Made by a program: the position numbers and the translations under genes | The notes under the pieces: model-generated | The model's input: the letters and a program-made list of their open reading frames with translations, nothing else | Database searches by the model: none | Told to the model about the DNA's origin: nothing | NCBI RefSeq assembly: GCF_018446385.1 | Contig: NC_056002.1 | Coordinates: 34,272,063-34,336,062, forward strand | Origin: Zingiber officinale | Taxonomy: Eukaryota; Streptophyta; Magnoliopsida; Zingiberales; Zingiberaceae | Direction: 5' to 3' | DNA length: 64,000 nt | Shown: in pieces, positions 1 to 9,471 of the stretch | Position numbering within the stretch: position 1 is the first letter of the stretch | How the letters are laid out: every line of letters starts with the position of its first letter

Positions 1-112
1 TTATAATTAACCCTAGGGTTTTCATAGTTTTTATTTTCATGATAGATAGCATTGAAATGATCAAATTTAGATATCGTATGCTCTTTATCATGCCACAAAG
101 AAATACCATTAA

Positions 113-1000
113 CTAATGTACCTTAGTGTTATTCTTGAAAACTCCCCCTCGACTTGAGCTTTCTCCTTTCTTCTTGGTCGAATCTCTTCCCTTGGACATT
201 GGTTCCGGTAATATTTCTTTTGATTGTAAGAAAAATACACAATATGATTCTTGCCTTTGTGTACCACGACGCCGACCTTCATTGGCTTCTCTTTGCCCTT
301 TGGTGCCACTTGACCCTTCTTCTTGGCCAACTTTTGGACACTTGCTCTTATAGTGTCCTCTTTCTCCACACTCAAAATAAATTATATGTTTTTTATCCTT
401 ATAAATTGAAATTGTTATACCTTCATAAATTTTACTTGTAGAGGTGAAACTTTCTTCTTTCTCATTAATTATGGATAATGAAACTTCTTCTTGTTCCATG
501 ATATGTCCCCTTCAATCCATAAGGTGGATGCTTCCTCAATTTCTTCTTCGGATGTTGAATATCTCTCAACTCTCAAATCCTCTTCCTCTTAATCCAATGA
601 ATCTCCCTCTTTAGATTTTTCTAGATTTAGTAATATAGAGGGATTTTCATGGAACTTGACCAACTTGCTCCAAAACTCGTTTGCACTCTTATAATCCCCT
701 ATATTGCATAAGACATTGTTAAACAACAAATTAACTAAAATTGTTGTTATCTTATCATTTGCCTCAAATTTTTTAGTTGCTCCTCAGTCCATTTGCTTCT
801 TTTGAAGAGCTTCCCTTTGCAATCCATTGGAGCTTGAAACTCCTACATTATAGTAAACCATTACTTTATCTCCATCATAAAAAAATGTTCAACCTTTGAT
901 TTCCAAAGGTCGAAGCTTCCAATTCCGAATGATGGAGGTGCTCAAATATCATATCTGAATCCATCTCCAAACTCCATTTTTGAATTTGAGCTCTTTTGAT
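113..1000 (-). pseudogene. Copia gag remnant with degenerate zinc knuckle
   Basis: The conceptual product is broken by several stops between about 1000 and 500, where a Copia-gag-like start is visible (APPSFG..SFDLWKSKVEHFFM, in pieces). The open part at 113-499 carries ECGERGHYKSKC, a CCHC knuckle whose first Cys is lost (Tyr in its place). A second damaged knuckle-like stretch (YFSYNQKKYYRNQC) occurs in another frame at about 250-200. In an intact element gag would package the RNA. Here it is non-functional. The rich Lys/Arg tail is typical of gag C-termini. Confidence 0.6.
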
Positions 1001-1100
1001 GATAATTTCTTGACTTTGAAATTAGAGTTTCAAGCTTCAATGTTTTCTTCTTCCTCTAGCTCATTACTCTCTCAGCGATTGGTCTAATGAAATGTGACCT

Positions 1101-1112
1101 CTCTTTGATACC
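1101..1112 (-). other. Primer-binding site, initiator-Met tRNA type
   Basis: The minus strand reads GGTATCAAAGAG, close to the usual plant Copia site TGGTATCAGAGC. It lies 3 bp inside the LTR end. This fixes the element's orientation as minus. Confidence 0.6.
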
Positions 1113-1559
1113 GCTTGTTAGGACACTCCGGCGAGTTAGAGGGGTGATTAACTCTAATAACTTCGTTGATGATTTGTTGCAACGGAAACTTGAACCAAAT
1201 GCTAACAACCTTGATTTTACTTGGTATCCACCTCCTTGAGATGACTAATCCAAGGGTCCACTCTCCTCACTAATAGTACACTATGAAATCCTCCTTCTAT
1301 GAGGTAGAGAATCCTCGTACAAACTCCAACACGAGAATACATGAGAAATACAACAAAAAATACAACAAGAACAAGAAAATGAATACTACAATGAGAAACC
1401 TTTACTCTTGATCTCTTGTTGTTATGGATCTCCTCTTGATGCTTGGAAATGCAGCAGCACTTTGCTCCAAGAACTTTCAAGAACTGATGGAAAGAATCGG
1501 AGAAGAAGTCTTGCATTTGAATTTTCATCGTTGCCTTTATATCTCACGGATTAGGGCTC

Positions 1560-2060
1560 TCAGTCGATTGGCCTTACCCCCAATCGATTGTCACGTCAGA
1601 TTCGAGTGCATCTAGCCGTCCAAGCCTCACAATGACTCTTTTATTTGTCACTTAATTGATTAGTAAATTGATTACGAGCCTTCTTAATCGATCACTCAAT
1701 CGATTACGAAGCCTTCTGTTCACTCGCGAGCTTCTCCCAATTGATTACCCAATCGATCAAGCAGCTTCAATCGATCACCTGATCGATTCAGAAGCTCTCT
1801 GTTCGCTTGTAACCAAGCTTAATCGATTAGTTAATCGATTAAGCCTCTCGTGATATCCTCAATCGATTAGAATTCTTCCCAATAGGTTCAGCACAATGCA
1901 ATGCACTATGCTTCATGAAAAAATAGCTTCCAATCGATCACTTGATCGATTGAGTTCAGGATGAATCAATCACATGATTGATTCTCCATGTACTTCACGA
2001 AGAGATGTGCTCAATCGATCAGGCACAGGTCTCAATCGATCACATGATTGATTACCCAAT
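1560..2060. repeat. ATCGAT-rich palindromic cluster in the LTR
   Basis: Some twenty copies of AATCGAT, ATCGATTG or the near form TGATCGATT lie within 500 bp, often paired as two neighbouring cores with 5-8 bp between them. They are dispersed rather than strictly periodic. They sit in the transcribed half of the LTR. No function is known to me. Confidence 0.6.
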
Positions 2061-2129
2061 CCTAACTTGCTTAACTCAAGTCTAGGGTTCTCTTACCCCA
2101 TCTCTGGTCAATCGTGACCTATTGGAACT

Positions 2130-2640
2130 TCTTCACCAAGTGCTTGGTCAACCTTTTAACCCACTTAGACTTTACCAACTTTTCATTAGACTTTCAATTA
2201 CCAAGTGTGGTCCTCCTTGACTCACTTAGATTTTTCTCTTGCCTAACTGTAATTAGGACTTTACCTTGCCAACGTGGACTCCCCCTTAATGTACTTGGAC
2301 TTCTCTTTGCCTAATCGTAGTTAGGGCTTTCCTTTGTCAATATGCAATCCTCCTTGATCCACTTGGACTTACTTTCCTAACTGTAACTAGGACTTTCCTT
2401 TCCCAAGTGTGATCCTCCTCGATCCACTTGGACTTGTTTGCCAACGTGCAGTACTCCTTCACCCACTTGGACTTCCTTGCCTAACCATAGTTAGGATTTT
2501 CCTTGCTAACATGCGGTCCCCCTTGACCCACTTGAACTTTCCTTACTAACATGCAGTTCTCCTTGACTCACTTGGACTTTCTTTTGCCTAACCCCTAGTT
2601 AGGACTTTACAAATCAAGTACCAGTCCTCCATGACCTTTT
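2130..2640. repeat. Degenerate tandem array, unit about 55-70 bp
   Basis: Recurring pieces are CACTTGGACTT, TTGCCTAACnGTAGTTAGG and ACTTTCCTT, followed by a variable 'TGCnGTCCTCC' piece, at least seven rounds. CCTAAC...GTTAGG is an inverted repeat. The same CCTAAC/GTTAGG block also occurs once in the unrelated solo LTR at about 9336. Confidence 0.6.
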
Positions 2641-2781
2641 GATTTCTCTTCCCACAACATATTGTCTAAATATGTTGTTCACAATATATTGTTCAAATAT
2701 CAAAACTCAAGCTCGACTCCACTCAAGCTTAATTAAACTAGTCAACTTTAACTTGAGAACTATTATACTAATAATCTCCCA

Positions 2782-3345
2782 ACCAATGTTATAAAAATCG
2801 CAAGTTGACTCGTAAACTCGTACAAAATCGCGTGTTTACTTATGAAAATTGAGTGAAATCGTGATAAAATCATGTATTAAAGTAAAATCGGATCAAAATC
2901 ATAAAATCACATTTAAACTTGTAAAAACATGATTTTTGAGATAATTTTTTTGATTTTGTGTCGTTAATAAAAGGGAACCATTTTGGACAAAGCGATATCT
3001 TTTTGAGACGATTTTAGATTTGCACTTGTCTATGAATGATTTATATTAATTTATTATTTTGTGTTTTATTTATCTTTGGACTTAAGTTTTAGACTTGAAT
3101 TTATATTTATGTTATGTTTTCATGACAAGTATTTGGTTGTTTAAAAGTTTAAAATTATGAGTAGTTTATGATTACATAAATTAAAATGTTCTATACGTAG
3201 ATTTATGTTATAATTTGAATTAAAATATTTAATAATCAATTAAAAAGAATATATTAGGTTTCTTTTATAATTAATTTAAAATATGATATAAAATCTTACG
3301 ATTTTAGGACTCGATTTTACGACCCGATTTTATAATTGCTCTAAC
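2782..3345. mobile_element. AT-rich foldback (MITE-like) element
   Basis: The left end (ATGTTATAAAAATCG then CTCGTAAACTCG and CAAAATCGCG) matches, imperfectly, the reverse complement of the right end (AATTATAAAATCG, TCGTAAAATCGAG, CTAAAATCG). The interior is very AT-rich with no coding potential. AACCA flanks both sides and may be a target duplication. Family is unknown. Confidence 0.45.
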
Positions 3346-3384
3346 CATTTTATTTAAACTCTCAATTTTAATAACACTCTTCCC

Positions 3385-3470
3385 AACATCCACATAGTCC
3401 GCACTCCACACCATGGCCGCCAAAGCCACCATGGCAGCACATACAAAATCCAACCGGAATGGTGACATCA
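3385..3470 (-). pseudogene. Decayed PR-1 copy (signal-peptide remnant)
   Basis: On the minus strand the sequence starting at 3470 encodes MMSPFRLDFVCAAMVALAAM, which aligns with the signal peptide of the intact PR-1 at 4833-5330 ([20 protein letters not shown]). Similarity fades about 15 codons later, where the foldback element at 2782-3345 begins, so the CAP domain is gone. Its TATA box is changed (see 3521-3528). The match continues into the upstream DNA, which argues for tandem gene duplication followed by loss. Confidence 0.75.
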
Positions 3471-4330
3471 TCTCCAATTTGCCGGTAAGTATTTGATGAC
3501 AGGGTTGTGCTTTGTGGTGTTATTCATAGATCTCAAATGCCCTAAAAAACTAAAGAAAAGTATGAATTGAATAGGTTTTATTTATTTATTTATTTATTAT
3601 GAAATATATTTATTTTTTATTTAGTATCAATTATATTTTCTTTTTTGTTAAGGTCAAATCCAGTGTGCCCAATGATCCTTTCCTTCCTCTCCCTTGCAAA
3701 ATTTAACTAGCTAATACCTCGCCACAACAAACTTACCTTTGACGAGCTAATTGACAAATGTGCTTGTGGTGGCTTGGCTACGAGTCATGTCTATGATATA
3801 TTTGAAAGTCTGATATCACTTAGCAAATTGTATTCTTCTTTTGATCCTTCTTCCTTCTTTAATTTCTAATCTGTCATCAAAATAGTATTATGAAAAATTG
3901 AAATTTCAATATGACTTTAAAAAAAAATCTCCTTTTTTCTCCTCAATTTTTGTTTTCTTCTTTATCCAACTTTTTGGTAAACAGAGACTAAGTTTGAAAA
4001 CTGTGGATAATAACTATAATTAATCCATGAAAATTCCACAATTAGAAGGAAACTCACGGAACATATTCTTTAGATTTTTCCTTCTTCTTTATGTATGTCA
4101 AATATAATGTTGCATGTTAATGTCACAGTCAACTCTTGGCCAAGGAATTAGTAGCGAAATCTAGTTCATGAAAAGTGAGTTTGATTAGTTTATAAGACAG
4201 ACAAATGTTGGAGGATTTGGCATGCGCGTGTATAATGAAATTGCTCTGAGATGTAACACATGGATCGGAGGGCCTCGAACTCGATAATATATAATTATAT
4301 CGACTATGGAATAAAGATATTGCCAAAATA
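3471..4330 (-). repeat. Upstream region of the decayed PR-1 copy, duplicated at the intact gene
   Basis: Two blocks match the intact gene's upstream DNA. Block 1 (about 3471-3790) matches about 5331-5600, sharing CTAAAGAAAAGTATGAATTG, TTTGACGAGC and CTTGTGGTGGCTTG. Block 2 (about 3940-4300) matches about 7000-7310, sharing GAAAATTCCACAATTAGAAG, GAAACTCACGG and GTGAGTTTGATTAGTTT-like text. The TATA box counterpart at 3521-3528 reads TATTCATA on + (TATGAATA on minus). A (TTTA)n run lies at about 3578-3597. Confidence 0.8.
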
Positions 4331-4832
4331 AAATAAGAAACCCTTTTAATATATATATTTTTAAATAAGGTATTTTTTTCAGATAATAAAGCTAAGGGAA
4401 TGCTTTATTCTTTACAATTTATTACCTATATGATGATTAAAGTCCCCAAACATATAATACACTAGTAAAATAGTTAAGAGAACCAAAAAAAATAGAGTTT
4501 GAATTCCATCAAAGATGAAGATTTTAAAGATTGATTTTTAAATATGCATAAGTTTTTCTCCTAATTTACCTGAGGCGAACTAAAAGCGACTACCTCCAAA
4601 ATTAATCGGATGAAATTTAGAGACTTGAATTATATATAAAAAAGAATACATGATGATTAAATAAATTAATCTACAGTATGAAACCATATCATTAATCATG
4701 TTTTTCAGTTCATCACGTTTATTCTTATTTCATTTCATGGCCAGAAAACACACAAACATATTATTTATTCTTAATTATTTCTAGGCCTTATTTATTATTA
4801 TTAACTATTCTTCATTATTATTGTAATTATGG
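4331..4832. other. Intergenic AT-rich DNA downstream of PR-1
   Basis: No coding potential. A minus-strand AATAAA (4791-4796, TTTATT on +) lies about 37 nt past the PR-1 stop and is a candidate polyadenylation signal. Confidence 0.5.
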
Positions 4833-5330
4833 CTAATACGGTCTTTCGCCGATGAAGTTGCCGGGGGGATTGTAGTTGCAGATGATGAAGATGGCGCCGC
4901 TGTCGCACCGGACGCGTCCGCAGCCGATCGCCGTCGACGACCGCCACACCACTTGCGTGTAGTGGCCGCACACCTGACCGGTGGCGCAGGTGTTGCTGGC
5001 GTAGTCGTAGTACTGCCGCTCCGATACCCAGGCCCTCACGGCGTCCGCCGCCGTGTAGTCGCGGCCGGATCCCCAGAAGATGTTCTCGCCGTAGGGCCCG
5101 CCTGAGTGCACCAGCTGGCAGTCCCTGGCCCGCTGGTTCGCGTAGTTCTGCGCGTACGTCGCCACGCGGCTGTCCCACGACACCGGCGGCAGACCCGCGC
5201 CGACGTTCGCGCGCGCCGTGTTGTGGGCGTTCACGTAGTCCTGAGGCGAGTTCTGCGCCACGACCGCCGGCGCAGCCGCCAGAGCCACCGCGGCGGCGCA
5301 CACCAACGCCAGCAGGAATGATGACGTCAT
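4833..5330 (-). CDS. PR1: Pathogenesis-related protein 1 (PR-1, CAP superfamily), secreted
   Basis: A single uninterrupted exon of 165 aa, the usual PR-1 length. Residues 1-25 form a hydrophobic signal peptide with likely cleavage after VVA, leaving [12 protein letters not shown] at the mature start. The CAP domain follows, with VSWD, the [12 protein letters not shown] motif, [13 protein letters not shown] and [10 protein letters not shown]. Six Cys fit the three conserved disulfides. The C-terminus [11 protein letters not shown] matches the CAPE-type peptide released from PR-1 in other plants (known for the family, inferred here). PR-1 proteins bind sterols and act in the apoplast against pathogens, usually under salicylic-acid control. 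Codons are strongly GC-rich against AT-rich surroundings, typical of monocot PR genes. The start is chosen by the signal peptide and by the TATA box about 70 bp upstream. A decayed duplicate lies downstream at 3385-3470. Confidence 0.96.
   Translation of the reverse strand: MTSSFLLALVCAAAVALAAAPAVVAQNSPQDYVNAHNTARANVGAGLPPVSWDSRVATYAQNYANQRARDCQLVHSGGPYGENIFWGSGRDYTAADAVRAWVSERQYYDYASNTCATGQVCGHYTQVVWRSSTAIGCGRVRCDSGAIFIICNYNPPGNFIGERPY
5322..5329. promoter_or_regulatory. TGACGTCA palindrome overlapping the PR-1 start codon
   Basis: A perfect bZIP-type C-box (TGACGTCA) spans codons 1-3 of PR-1. It could be chance, since it encodes M-T-S. In the decayed copy the same place reads TGACATCA. Confidence 0.3.
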
Positions 5331-5362
5331 CTCTAATTAATCAGTAGTGGATGAGAGAGCTC

Positions 5363-5389
5363 TGCTTCTGCTTCTGCTTCTGCTTTTGC
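5363..5389. repeat. GCTTCT hexanucleotide repeat in the PR-1 5' leader
   Basis: About four GCTTCT-type units on + (AGAAGC on the coding strand) between the TATA box and the ATG. Absent from the decayed duplicate, so it arose after duplication or was lost there. Confidence 0.7.
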
Positions 5390-5399
5390 TTTGCGGTGT

Positions 5400-5407
5400 T
5401 ATTTATA
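5400..5407 (-). promoter_or_regulatory. PR-1 TATA box
   Basis: TATAAATA on the minus strand, about 70 bp before the ATG, giving an expected leader of roughly 40-45 nt. The decayed copy has TATGAATA at the same place. Confidence 0.65.
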
Positions 5408-5534
5408 GATCTCTAATGCCCTAAACAAAAACTAAAGAAAAGTATGAATTGAATAGTTTTTATTATTTTTTTAGTATCAATTTGATTTTTTTTTTTCATG
5501 TCGAATTAAGCGAGTTAACCTCCTTTCCTTGCGT

Positions 5535-5540
5535 TTGACG
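5535..5540 (+). promoter_or_regulatory. TTGACG element (W-box core / TGACG) in the PR-1 promoter
   Basis: TTGAC is the WRKY core and TGACG the TGA-bZIP core, both known controllers of PR-1 genes. The same TTTGACGAGC text is kept in the decayed copy (about 3738-3747). Binding is inferred. Confidence 0.4.
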
Positions 5541-5639
5541 AGCCAATAGCCAATGAACCGGCGAACTTGTGGTGGCTTGATTTCGAGTCGCACTCCATAC
5601 GGAGGTCGCAATCAAATCAGCGATAAATTAAAGAAAAAT

Positions 5640-6560
5640 CTTTAATCATAATATTATTTTTACATGCAATTCTCATATTCAAAAAATTTTATTTCCATTC
5701 TTTGCATATAAAATTTTATTTGTTTTAACTCCATCCTACAAATATCATTATTTAATTGCCCTTCAAATGTTTTAGGTATAAAAAGTTCAAAAATAAGTAT
5801 AATTCTTCTTAAATTCAGCACTTTAAATTAGAATCGAGTATATTTTCTATCAAAATTGTCTCTCATATTTTTTAGGTACAAAAAGTCTAAAAATAAGTAT
5901 AATTCCTATTAAATTCTGTACTTTTTACTAGAATCAAGTATATATTCTATTAAATTGAGTATGACTTTATAATTGCCTCTGAGATTTTTTAGGTATAAAA
6001 AATCTAAAAATGAGTATAATTACTCTTAAATTCAGCATTTTAAATTAAAATCGAGTATATTTTCTATCAAAATTGTCCTTATATTTTTTAAATACAAAAA
6101 GTCTAAAAATGGGTATAATTCCTATTAAATTCAACACTTTAAACTAAAATCGAGTATATTTTCTATCAAATTGAACACGACTTTTTTCTTACTTAATATA
6201 ATTCCTCCTAAATTCAACATTATTTTAAAAAAAAATCTAGTATATTTTCCATCGGATTGAGCACCATTTAAAGAAAATCTAATATATTTTCTACACAATT
6301 GAGGTGGAAAAAGAGTCGTGATAAATTTGATAGAAAATATACTAGATTCTAATTTAACGTGCTAAATTTAAGAAGAATTATACTTATTTTTGGACTTTTT
6401 ATACCTAAAAATATCAAAAGTAATTAGGTAAATTTTCCTTAGGTAAATTAGTATCCATTATATTTGACTGAGGAGTGAAAACAAAAATTTTTATCAATGA
6501 GAACTGCATGCAAAGTTTTGTTTCTGATTACGGACTGCATGTAAATTTTCCCCATAATCA
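5640..6560. mobile_element. Foldback (MITE-like) element with internal tandem repeats in the PR-1 upstream region
   Basis: The left end (TTTACATGCAATTCTCAT, then TTTTAGGTATAAAAAGT and AAAATAAGTATAATTCTTCT) recurs as the reverse complement at the right end (about 6355-6560). Inside, a 100-115-bp unit (AGGTATAAAAAGTC, AAAATnAGTATAATT, AAATTCAGCA, ATCGAGTATATTTTCTATC) repeats four times between about 5770 and 6180. No coding potential. It separates the two promoter blocks that are much closer together at the decayed copy, so it inserted after the duplication. Confidence 0.65.
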
Positions 6561-6979
6561 AACCATATTGTATGGTTAGATCTGTTTGAAAATTCAAGTC
6601 CCCCAGGACTGGATGCGATGGTATAAGTTGGAGGACAGATTTTTCAAATACTCACGCAATATGCAAATAAATATCTGTCATATTTGAATCACTCATGGCG
6701 TTGGGTCGTTTCTTGTGGTTCATTTTTTTAGATTTATCCGATGGTAGATAAGATATGATCAGTCATCTTCAAATAAATGGAAGATAGAAATATTTAACAC
6801 ATGCTTTTCTTTTATGTTTGAAAATTCATACCATTCAATACATACAATACAATGTATTCTTTCTATGCTTTCACTTTCTTACTTTTCAATTTCATCTTCA
6901 ACAAAAAGTTGATATGATATTATTTATTGTTCTAATTAAAGATTAAACTTAAAATTTTAAACCTAAGCCAAGTTCATCA

Positions 6980-7320
6980 CAAATTCCTCCTCTCTTTTTT
7001 CCACTTTTTTCTTCCTCAATTTTCCTCAGTAAACAAAGCCGAATTTGAAAAGTAAGTGGATAAGAATTATAGTCTATGAAAATTCCACAATTAGAAGGAA
7101 ACTCACGGGACATATTTTTTACATATTTGTTCTTAGTTATGTCGAATATAATGTTGTTAATGTCAAAGTTGGCCACCGAAGTAATAGTGACATGTAGTTG
7201 ATGAAACATGAGTTTGATTAGTTTAAGATGGACAAATGTTGGATGATTTGACACGTACGTGTAGCTTGAAGCTGTCTTAGGGAGCTCAATCAATATAATC
7301 CAATGGATTTGGCTGGTGAT
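6980..7320 (-). repeat. Distal PR-1 upstream block, duplicated at 3940-4300
   Basis: Shares long stretches with the region above the decayed PR-1 (CCACAATTAGAAGGAAACTC, ATGTTGTTAATGTCA, GTTTGATTAGTTT, GACAAATGTTGGA). This shows that the duplicated unit was about 1 kb or more of upstream DNA plus the gene. No gene is seen here. Confidence 0.75.
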
Positions 7321-7531
7321 GACAAAAAAAAAAAAAATGATTACTTTCTTGCTACGTTAAAGATTTTGGTGTCAAGCAAATCTTAAGTTAGCATCCATTG
7401 TTAAGTGACACGATATCATTTTGATTAAGTGGCATAATATCATATTAGGACTAATGAAAAACAAGTAAAATCGTCATCGTAACAAGACTTTACTTTTGTG
7501 TATTCTTTTTTATTGTATTGACTGTGAATAT

Positions 7532-7710
7532 TATTAGTTTATATATATTTATTTATTTATAATTTTTAAAATAATTTAATCTTTTCCCTTTTATATTTAG
7601 AGTTTAAGATTTCTTCATAAAATTATATAAAAGCTTATATTCTATTTTCAATCATCAATTTTGAATTTAAAAATATATCTAGTTTTTTTTCCTTTGTCTT
7701 AATTTCTATA
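7532..7710 (+). repeat. 5' LTR of the Copia element
   Basis: Aligns along its length with 12752-12933, sharing TTTATATTTAGAGTTTAAG and TTTTCAATCATCAATTTTG. The two LTRs differ at many sites, so the insertion is not recent. Confidence 0.85.
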
Positions 7711-7778
7711 TGATATCATAGTAAGGTTCTCTTTCTCTGACTTAATTTTTTCTGTCTCTACTGTCTTCTACTGCTGCT

Positions 7779-8058
7779 GTCGATTTCGATGCCGACGTCC
7801 TGTCTAGTCGATTTTGACGCTGACGACCTACCTTGCCGATTTTGACACCGACGCTCTTTTCTGCAAATTTCAATAACGACTCTCTTTTCTGTCGATTTCG
7901 ACGTCGACGTCCTATATTGCTAATTTCGGTGCCAACGCACTTTGATGTCGATTTCGGTGCTGACGCCCTATGTTTCCGATTTTGATATTGACGTCCTTTT
8001 CTATTAATTTCAACACCGACGTCCTATGCTACTGATTTCTACGTTTGATATCTTTTTT
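7779..8058 (+). repeat. 28-bp minisatellite, about 10 units
   Basis: Consensus GTCGATTTCGATGCCGACG plus TCCTnTnnT. Nine head-to-tail units with constant 28-bp spacing at 7779-8030, then a decayed tenth. CGATTT and GACG are the most constant parts. The period is not a multiple of three, and no gag reading frame is kept across it. It sits in the leader/gag position of the Copia element. Confidence 0.9.
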
Positions 8059-8584
8059 TGCCTCGAATTCTCTGTGAGACCACGGATCATCTTGACACTA
8101 GTTTTTACGGATCGTACAGATGTGTATCCTCATAGTTTGGTTATTCTGAGCATTATTCGTTTTGTCATCATGCTTGGTTGTGCAGATGTTGTTGGATCGA
8201 GATCGCGCTAGAAGGGGGGTGAATAGCGCTCATGGCTTATTCGTTTACGATTTAAAACTTTATTAAAGAAACACAGCGGAATAAAGTAAAAGACAACCAC
8301 AGAGAGACACAGGGTATTTACTTGGTTCGGAGTCTGTGGCGACTCCTACTCCAAGACCCACGCTCGTTGAACGTTTACGTTGGGCAACAACTAATATCGT
8401 TAAAATGTTTACAAATGGAGTACAATTAACAGTAACTATACCGACAACAAAAGTAGTAGATTCTGAAGCTCCGGGTCGTCGAGGACTTGTAACAGCACTT
8501 CTAGGCGTCTCTTGGGCAGCAAACAATGGTTAGATTACTTGTTTCTTGATTCTCTAAGGCTGCTGTTCGAGACCCCTTATAAAG

Positions 8585-8850
8585 CCTGCTGGAGGCGCCT
8601 CAAAGCTCCTTAAGGGCGCCTCCAACGAGCCAAGTAAACCACGTGGATCAGCGCTGAAAACTTCTCCTCTGATCCACTTGAAGGCGCCTCCATGCCAGTC
8701 CAAGGTGCCTCCAATTTGCGGTCCAAGGTGCCTCCAGCTCAGTCCAAGGCGCCTCCAGCTCTGCCGCACAAACTTCGGCTCCTTTGCACCCGAGGCGCCT
8801 CCAAGCTCCATGGAGACGCCTCGGACATTGTTCATCCGAGGCTTAAGGTT
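8585..8850. repeat. GGCGCCTCC repeat zone in the solo LTR
   Basis: About a dozen irregular copies of GGCGCCTCC or GGTGCCTCC alternate with AGCTC / GTCCAAG pieces. The related LTR at 27704-29307 has the complementary GAGGCGCCTCGGAG form at about 28650-28950. Confidence 0.75.
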
Positions 8851-9095
8851 GCTCCTTTGTACCTGCAAGATACATTAGTCCAAAGAATACCTTACAGCAC
8901 AAAGTTAGCTCATAATATTATAAATATAAGGTCTGACAGTCATCGGATTGTCCGGTTTTGACTTCATATTTCCAACCGGAAACCCTAGGTTGAACCGACG
9001 TCTACTGTTCCCTCTTCGGGAGAACGCGTCCTCACCTACTCCTCTCGGAAGATCATACCTGTTGCCAGTCCGGTTCGCTAGACCGACTGGACTTT

Positions 9096-9333
9096 CCACC
9101 TAGGGTTACCACCCCCTAGGATTTTTCTCCACCTAGGGTTACCACCCCCTAGGACATAAGATTACCCCCCCCCCCCCTAGGATTTTTCCTCCACCTAGGG
9201 TTACCGCCCCCTAGGACCTAAGATTGTCGCCCCTTAGGGTTTTCCTCCACCTAGGGTTACCACCCCCTAGGGTTTTCCTTCACCTAGGATTACCACCCCC
9301 TAGGACCTAAAGTTACCGCCCCTTAGGATTTTC
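9096..9333. repeat. CCACCTAGGGTTACC / CCCCCTAGG tandem array
   Basis: Five main units of roughly 33-60 bp built from CACCTAGGGTTACC, CCCCCTAGGA and TTTTCCT. A run of 13 C (9165-9177) lies within the second unit. Confidence 0.85.
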
Positions 9334-9471
9334 CACCTGCCTAACCGCAGTTAGGACTTTCCTGAAACCTCATTTAAGCACATTAGATAACAAGGAATCT
9401 TAACTTTGAATCCCTTTGTCATTATCAAAACCTAGGTTCGATCATCGGATGCTTCCCGCACCAACAGATGT

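Larger units (their letters stand above)
1..2785 (-). mobile_element. Copia (SIRE-like) LTR retrotransposon, 5' part, truncated by the window edge
   Basis: Reading on the minus strand, the order is LTR (2785 to 1116), a methionine-tRNA-type primer-binding site, then gag. The LTR ends in AACA and probably starts TGGTTGGGAG near 2785. The body downstream of gag lies outside the window, so the second LTR and target-site duplication cannot be checked. Internal stops and frameshifts in gag show the copy is dead. Assignment to the SIRE-like Copia group rests on the long LTR layout and Copia-type gag knuckle and is an inference. Confidence 0.7.
1116..2785 (-). repeat. LTR of the SIRE-like Copia element
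   Basis: About 1670 bp. The 3' end (low coordinate) is AACA next to the primer-binding site. It holds two internal repeat zones: an ATCGAT-rich zone and a zone of repeated CACTTGGACTT / CCTAACnnnAGTTAGGACTTT units. The 5' boundary at about 2785 is inferred from the TG dinucleotide and from where the neighbouring foldback element begins. Confidence 0.6.
8190..9466 (-). mobile_element. Solo LTR (SIRE-like) nested in the Copia element
   Basis: Begins TGTTGG and ends CCAACA, with the exact 5-bp duplication GATGT at 8185-8189 and 9467-9471. Orientation is minus: its high-coordinate end (TGTTGGTGCGGGAAGCATCC on minus) matches the start of the plus-strand LTR at 27704. No internal region is present, so it is a solo LTR left by LTR-LTR recombination. 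It contains GGCGCCTCC repeats (about 8585-8850) and the CACCTAGGGTTACC array (9096-9333). Confidence 0.88.

Noticed and set aside
4801..5301. 166-codon minus ORF overlapping PR-1
   Set aside because: It is the shifted-frame shadow of the GC-rich PR-1 exon, very Arg/Gly-rich and without a domain.
7779..8058. Regular 28-bp repeats that could suggest a CRISPR array
   Set aside because: Units are directly adjacent with no spacers, the sequence is a plant nuclear retroelement, and no cas genes are present. It is a minisatellite.
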